From positions 1 to 22,651 of the forward strand of contig JAEYFY010000013.1 of the NCBI GenBank assembly GCA_023454395.1: a stretch of DNA of 22,651 nt, read 5' to 3'. This document shows, in pieces, positions 20,761 to 22,651 of this stretch. Numbering within the stretch: position 1 is the first letter of the stretch; each line of letters begins with the position of its first letter. Position numbers and translations under genes: made by a program. A model generated the notes under the pieces. That model was given only the letters and a program-made list of their open reading frames with translations. It was not told where the DNA came from and ran no database searches. Source of the stretch: Pseudomonadota bacterium. Lineage in GTDB: Bacteria > Pseudomonadota > Gammaproteobacteria > Enterobacterales > Enterobacteriaceae.

Positions 20761-21075
20761 TGAATTAGAACCGTTTTTAGCTTGTACAGTTAACTCACGA
20801 ATACGTTGTAAGTTATTGTTAATTTCATTCAATGCCCCTTCTGTAGTTTGGGCAATTGAAATACCGTCGTTCGCATTACGAGAAGCTTGAGTCAAACCAT
20901 TAATATTTGAAGTAAAACGGTTAGCAATCGCTTGACCCGCTGCGTCATCCTTGGCGCTATTAATACGTAAGCCAGAAGATAAACGTTGGATAGCGTTACC
21001 TAATGCACTTTGTGAACGATTTAAATTATTTTGAGTCACGAGTGACAGGTAATTGGTATTAATGACTTGTGCCAT
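20719..21075 (-). pseudogene. fliC2: Second flagellin gene, interrupted by the prophage
   Basis: The ATG at 21075 (AAGGAA upstream) opens 112 codons that match the intact flagellin at 21522-22631 ([39 protein letters not shown]), with many silent base changes, so it is a paralogue and not a recent copy. After SIQ the frame enters phage sequence, adds D-C-D-L-H and stops. The D0/D1 N-terminal helices remain; the variable and C-terminal parts are missing and should lie beyond the far prophage end. In P. mirabilis the flaA/flaB (fliC1/fliC2) pair can recombine to give hybrid flagellins; the insertion would block that until excision. A sigma-28-like promoter remains upstream. Confidence 0.92.
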
Positions 21076-21158
21076 AAAATATTCCTTCAACTTGATTTTA
21101 AAATACTTTTTAATGAATAGGTTGGTTATTACGTCACTGTAATAACGTTGCCTAAACA

Positions 21159-21185
21159 CTATCGTCATCAATTTTGAGAGTTTTA
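21159..21185 (-). promoter_or_regulatory. Sigma-28 (FliA) promoter of the second flagellin gene
   Basis: On the minus strand TAAA (21185-21182), 15 bases and GACGATAG (21166-21159) fit the flagellar consensus TAAA-N15-GCCGATAA. The start would lie about 75-80 bases before the ATG at 21075. Confidence 0.75.
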
Positions 21186-21458
21186 CGATTTTTGACGTCA
21201 AGAAAATAGCAATAAAAGCCAGTTAGTTAATTTGTAAGGAATAATTGATTGCAAAAAAAAGAGGAAATGATCGAAAGAAAAAATAAAACTAAAAAAGAAT
21301 GGGTTTAAATATAAAATACTGAGAGCCTATATTCTAAATAATTCAATATGTAGTTAGGCAATAAATAAGTGAGTTGCTAAGACAATAGAAATATGACGAG
21401 TATATATCCCCTGCTTAGTGTTAGAAGAAAAGTATGAATATTTTTTAGCGGAAAAAGC

Positions 21459-21486
21459 AAAAAAAGACCCTCAGATGAGGGTCTTT
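21459..21486 (-). terminator. Terminator of the intact flagellin gene
   Basis: On the minus strand AAAGACCCTC-ATCT-GAGGGTCTTT forms a 10-bp stem followed by a T run. It lies 36 bases after the flagellin stop. The rest of the 21076-21521 gap holds AT-rich sequence, the sigma-28 promoter and no gene that I can support. Confidence 0.92.
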
Positions 21487-21521
21487 GATATAGAAAGGTA
21501 TCTTTTGTGTCAGAGTACGAA

Positions 21522-22631
21522 TTAACGTAACAGAGACAGAACTGATTGTGGTACTTGGTTTGCTTGAGCAAGTACAGAAGTACCAGCTTGTTGCAGGATT
21601 TGACCACGGCTCATGTTAGAAACTTCTGTTGCATAGTCAGCATCTAAGATACGGCTACGTGAAGCAGATAAGTTATTAACAGTGTTGTTCAGGTTGTTGA
21701 TAGTAGATTCAAAACGGTTTTGAATCGCACCTAATTTAGAACGGCTTTCATCAATTTTGTTGATAGCTTCGTCTAAAGTAGCCAGAGCATCTTCTTTAAC
21801 GTCTAAAGTTTTAACGTCTTTACCCGCAGCAGGAGTAAATTCGTTAGCAGTTACAGCTGCACTTGCTTTTAAGTTAACTTGTGCAGTATCTGTACCATCA
21901 GCTTCAAAGTCAGAAGAAGAAACTAAATAATCTGTACCGCCTTTACTTGCAACAAATTTATCTGCAACAACTTTACCATCTTCTTCATAAGCTTTAACTG
22001 TTAAACCAGTTTCCAGTTTAGTACCAGTAGCAACACCTAATTTAGTAGGGTCTGCAGCAGCACCAGCTTTCTTCTCACCTTTGCTAACTGTAGCTTCTGT
22101 AAACAGTTTGTCACTTGAAACGCCTAAAGTACCGTTATCAATTTTATCTAAGTTAAATTTGATAACTTCTTTATCGTTAGTACCAACTTGGATAGTCATT
22201 TCTGACTTCTCACCGCTCAGTACTTTAACGCCGTTGAACTGAGTTTGTTCAGAGATACGGTTGATTTCACCAAGACGCTCTTTAACTTCTTCTTGGATTG
22301 AAGTGATGTCTGAGTTAGAGTTAGTACCGTTTTTAGCTTGAACTGTTAACTCACGGATACGTTGTAAGTTGTTGTTGATTTCGTTCAGAGCGCCTTCAGT
22401 AGTTTGAGCGATAGAGATACCATCGTTCGCATTACGTGAAGCTTGAGTTAAACCATTTACGTTTGAAGTGAAACGGTTAGCAATCGCTTGACCTGCTGCA
22501 TCGTCTTTCGCGCTGTTGATACGCAGACCAGAAGACAGACGCTCGATTGCACTTCCTAAAGCTCCCTGAGATTTGTTCAGGTTGTTTTGAGTTACCAGAG
22601 ATAGATAGTTGGTATTAATGACTTGTGCCAT
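21522..22631 (-). CDS. fliC1: Flagellin, intact
   Basis: This is the filament subunit, exported through the flagellar type III apparatus. The 369-residue protein has the conserved N-terminal D0/D1 helices (about 1-165), a variable middle (about 170-285) that forms the exposed surface, and the conserved C-terminal helices ending NQVPQSVLSLLR. The ATG at 22631 follows AAAGGAA. The length and sequence are those of Proteus flagellins (FlaA/FliC1) as remembered. Its promoter is outside the window. It is in tandem with the interrupted copy at 20719-21075, so motility should persist despite the prophage. Confidence 0.96.
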   Translation of the reverse strand: MAQVINTNYLSLVTQNNLNKSQGALGSAIERLSSGLRINSAKDDAAGQAIANRFTSNVNGLTQASRNANDGISIAQTTEGALNEINNNLQRIRELTVQAKNGTNSNSDITSIQEEVKERLGEINRISEQTQFNGVKVLSGEKSEMTIQVGTNDKEVIKFNLDKIDNGTLGVSSDKLFTEATVSKGEKKAGAAADPTKLGVATGTKLETGLTVKAYEEDGKVVADKFVASKGGTDYLVSSSDFEADGTDTAQVNLKASAAVTANEFTPAAGKDVKTLDVKEDALATLDEAINKIDESRSKLGAIQNRFESTINNLNNTVNNLSASRSRILDADYATEVSNMSRGQILQQAGTSVLAQANQVPQSVLSLLR

Positions 22632-22651
22632 AGCTAGATTCCTTTAAAATC

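Overview
The window is the int-to-lysis half of a lambda-type (lambdoid) prophage inserted in a flagellin gene of a Proteus-like enterobacterium (Morganellaceae, most like Proteus mirabilis). The host call rests on the right edge, where two tandem flagellin genes lie on the minus strand: an intact one (21522-22631) and a second one broken after about 112 codons (20719-21075). The integrase gene ends about 45 bases from the break. The low G+C composition also fits Proteus. The other prophage end, with the head and tail genes and the rest of the second flagellin gene, lies beyond base 1.

Layout, right to left in lambda order. 19433-20691: excisionase-like gene overlapping the tyrosine integrase. 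10904-19443, plus strand: the left early operon, with an N-like antiterminator, many small accessory genes, a RecT/Bet-like annealing protein, a lambda-type exonuclease, SSB and an MT-A70 adenine methyltransferase. 8898-10665: immunity and control region, with the CI-type repressor on the plus strand, Cro and CII on the minus strand, two mirrored operator/promoter sets, P_RE, P_RM, and nutL and nutR. 6789-8449: replication genes O and P with an iteron-type origin inside O. 2531-6771: a nin-like block of small overlapping genes including ninB and ninG. 1779-2534: late antiterminator Q, followed by a lambda-like pR' promoter and three stacked terminators. 1-1348: lysis cassette of two holin-like proteins, an M15 peptidase endolysin and a truncated Rz-type spanin.

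How it works together. CI represses pL and pR through repeated 15-bp operators and is transcribed from P_RM as a probably leaderless mRNA. A small secreted protein downstream of CI should be made in the lysogen. On induction, N acting at nutL and nutR lets transcription pass into the recombination genes on one side and the replication and nin genes on the other. Q then opens the late operon through the terminator stack.

Points that stand out: the insertion into a flagellin gene; a roughly 205-nt RNA leader closed by a 19-bp helix between nutL and N; covarying boxB hairpins; a RecT-like protein with a Bet-like C-terminus next to a lambda-type exonuclease; two one-base frameshifts in adjacent nin genes; a Q protein with four CxxCxGxG modules; and an oop-like antisense unit at the 3' end of cII. 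All family calls come from reading the sequence and remembered family sequences; no database search was run.
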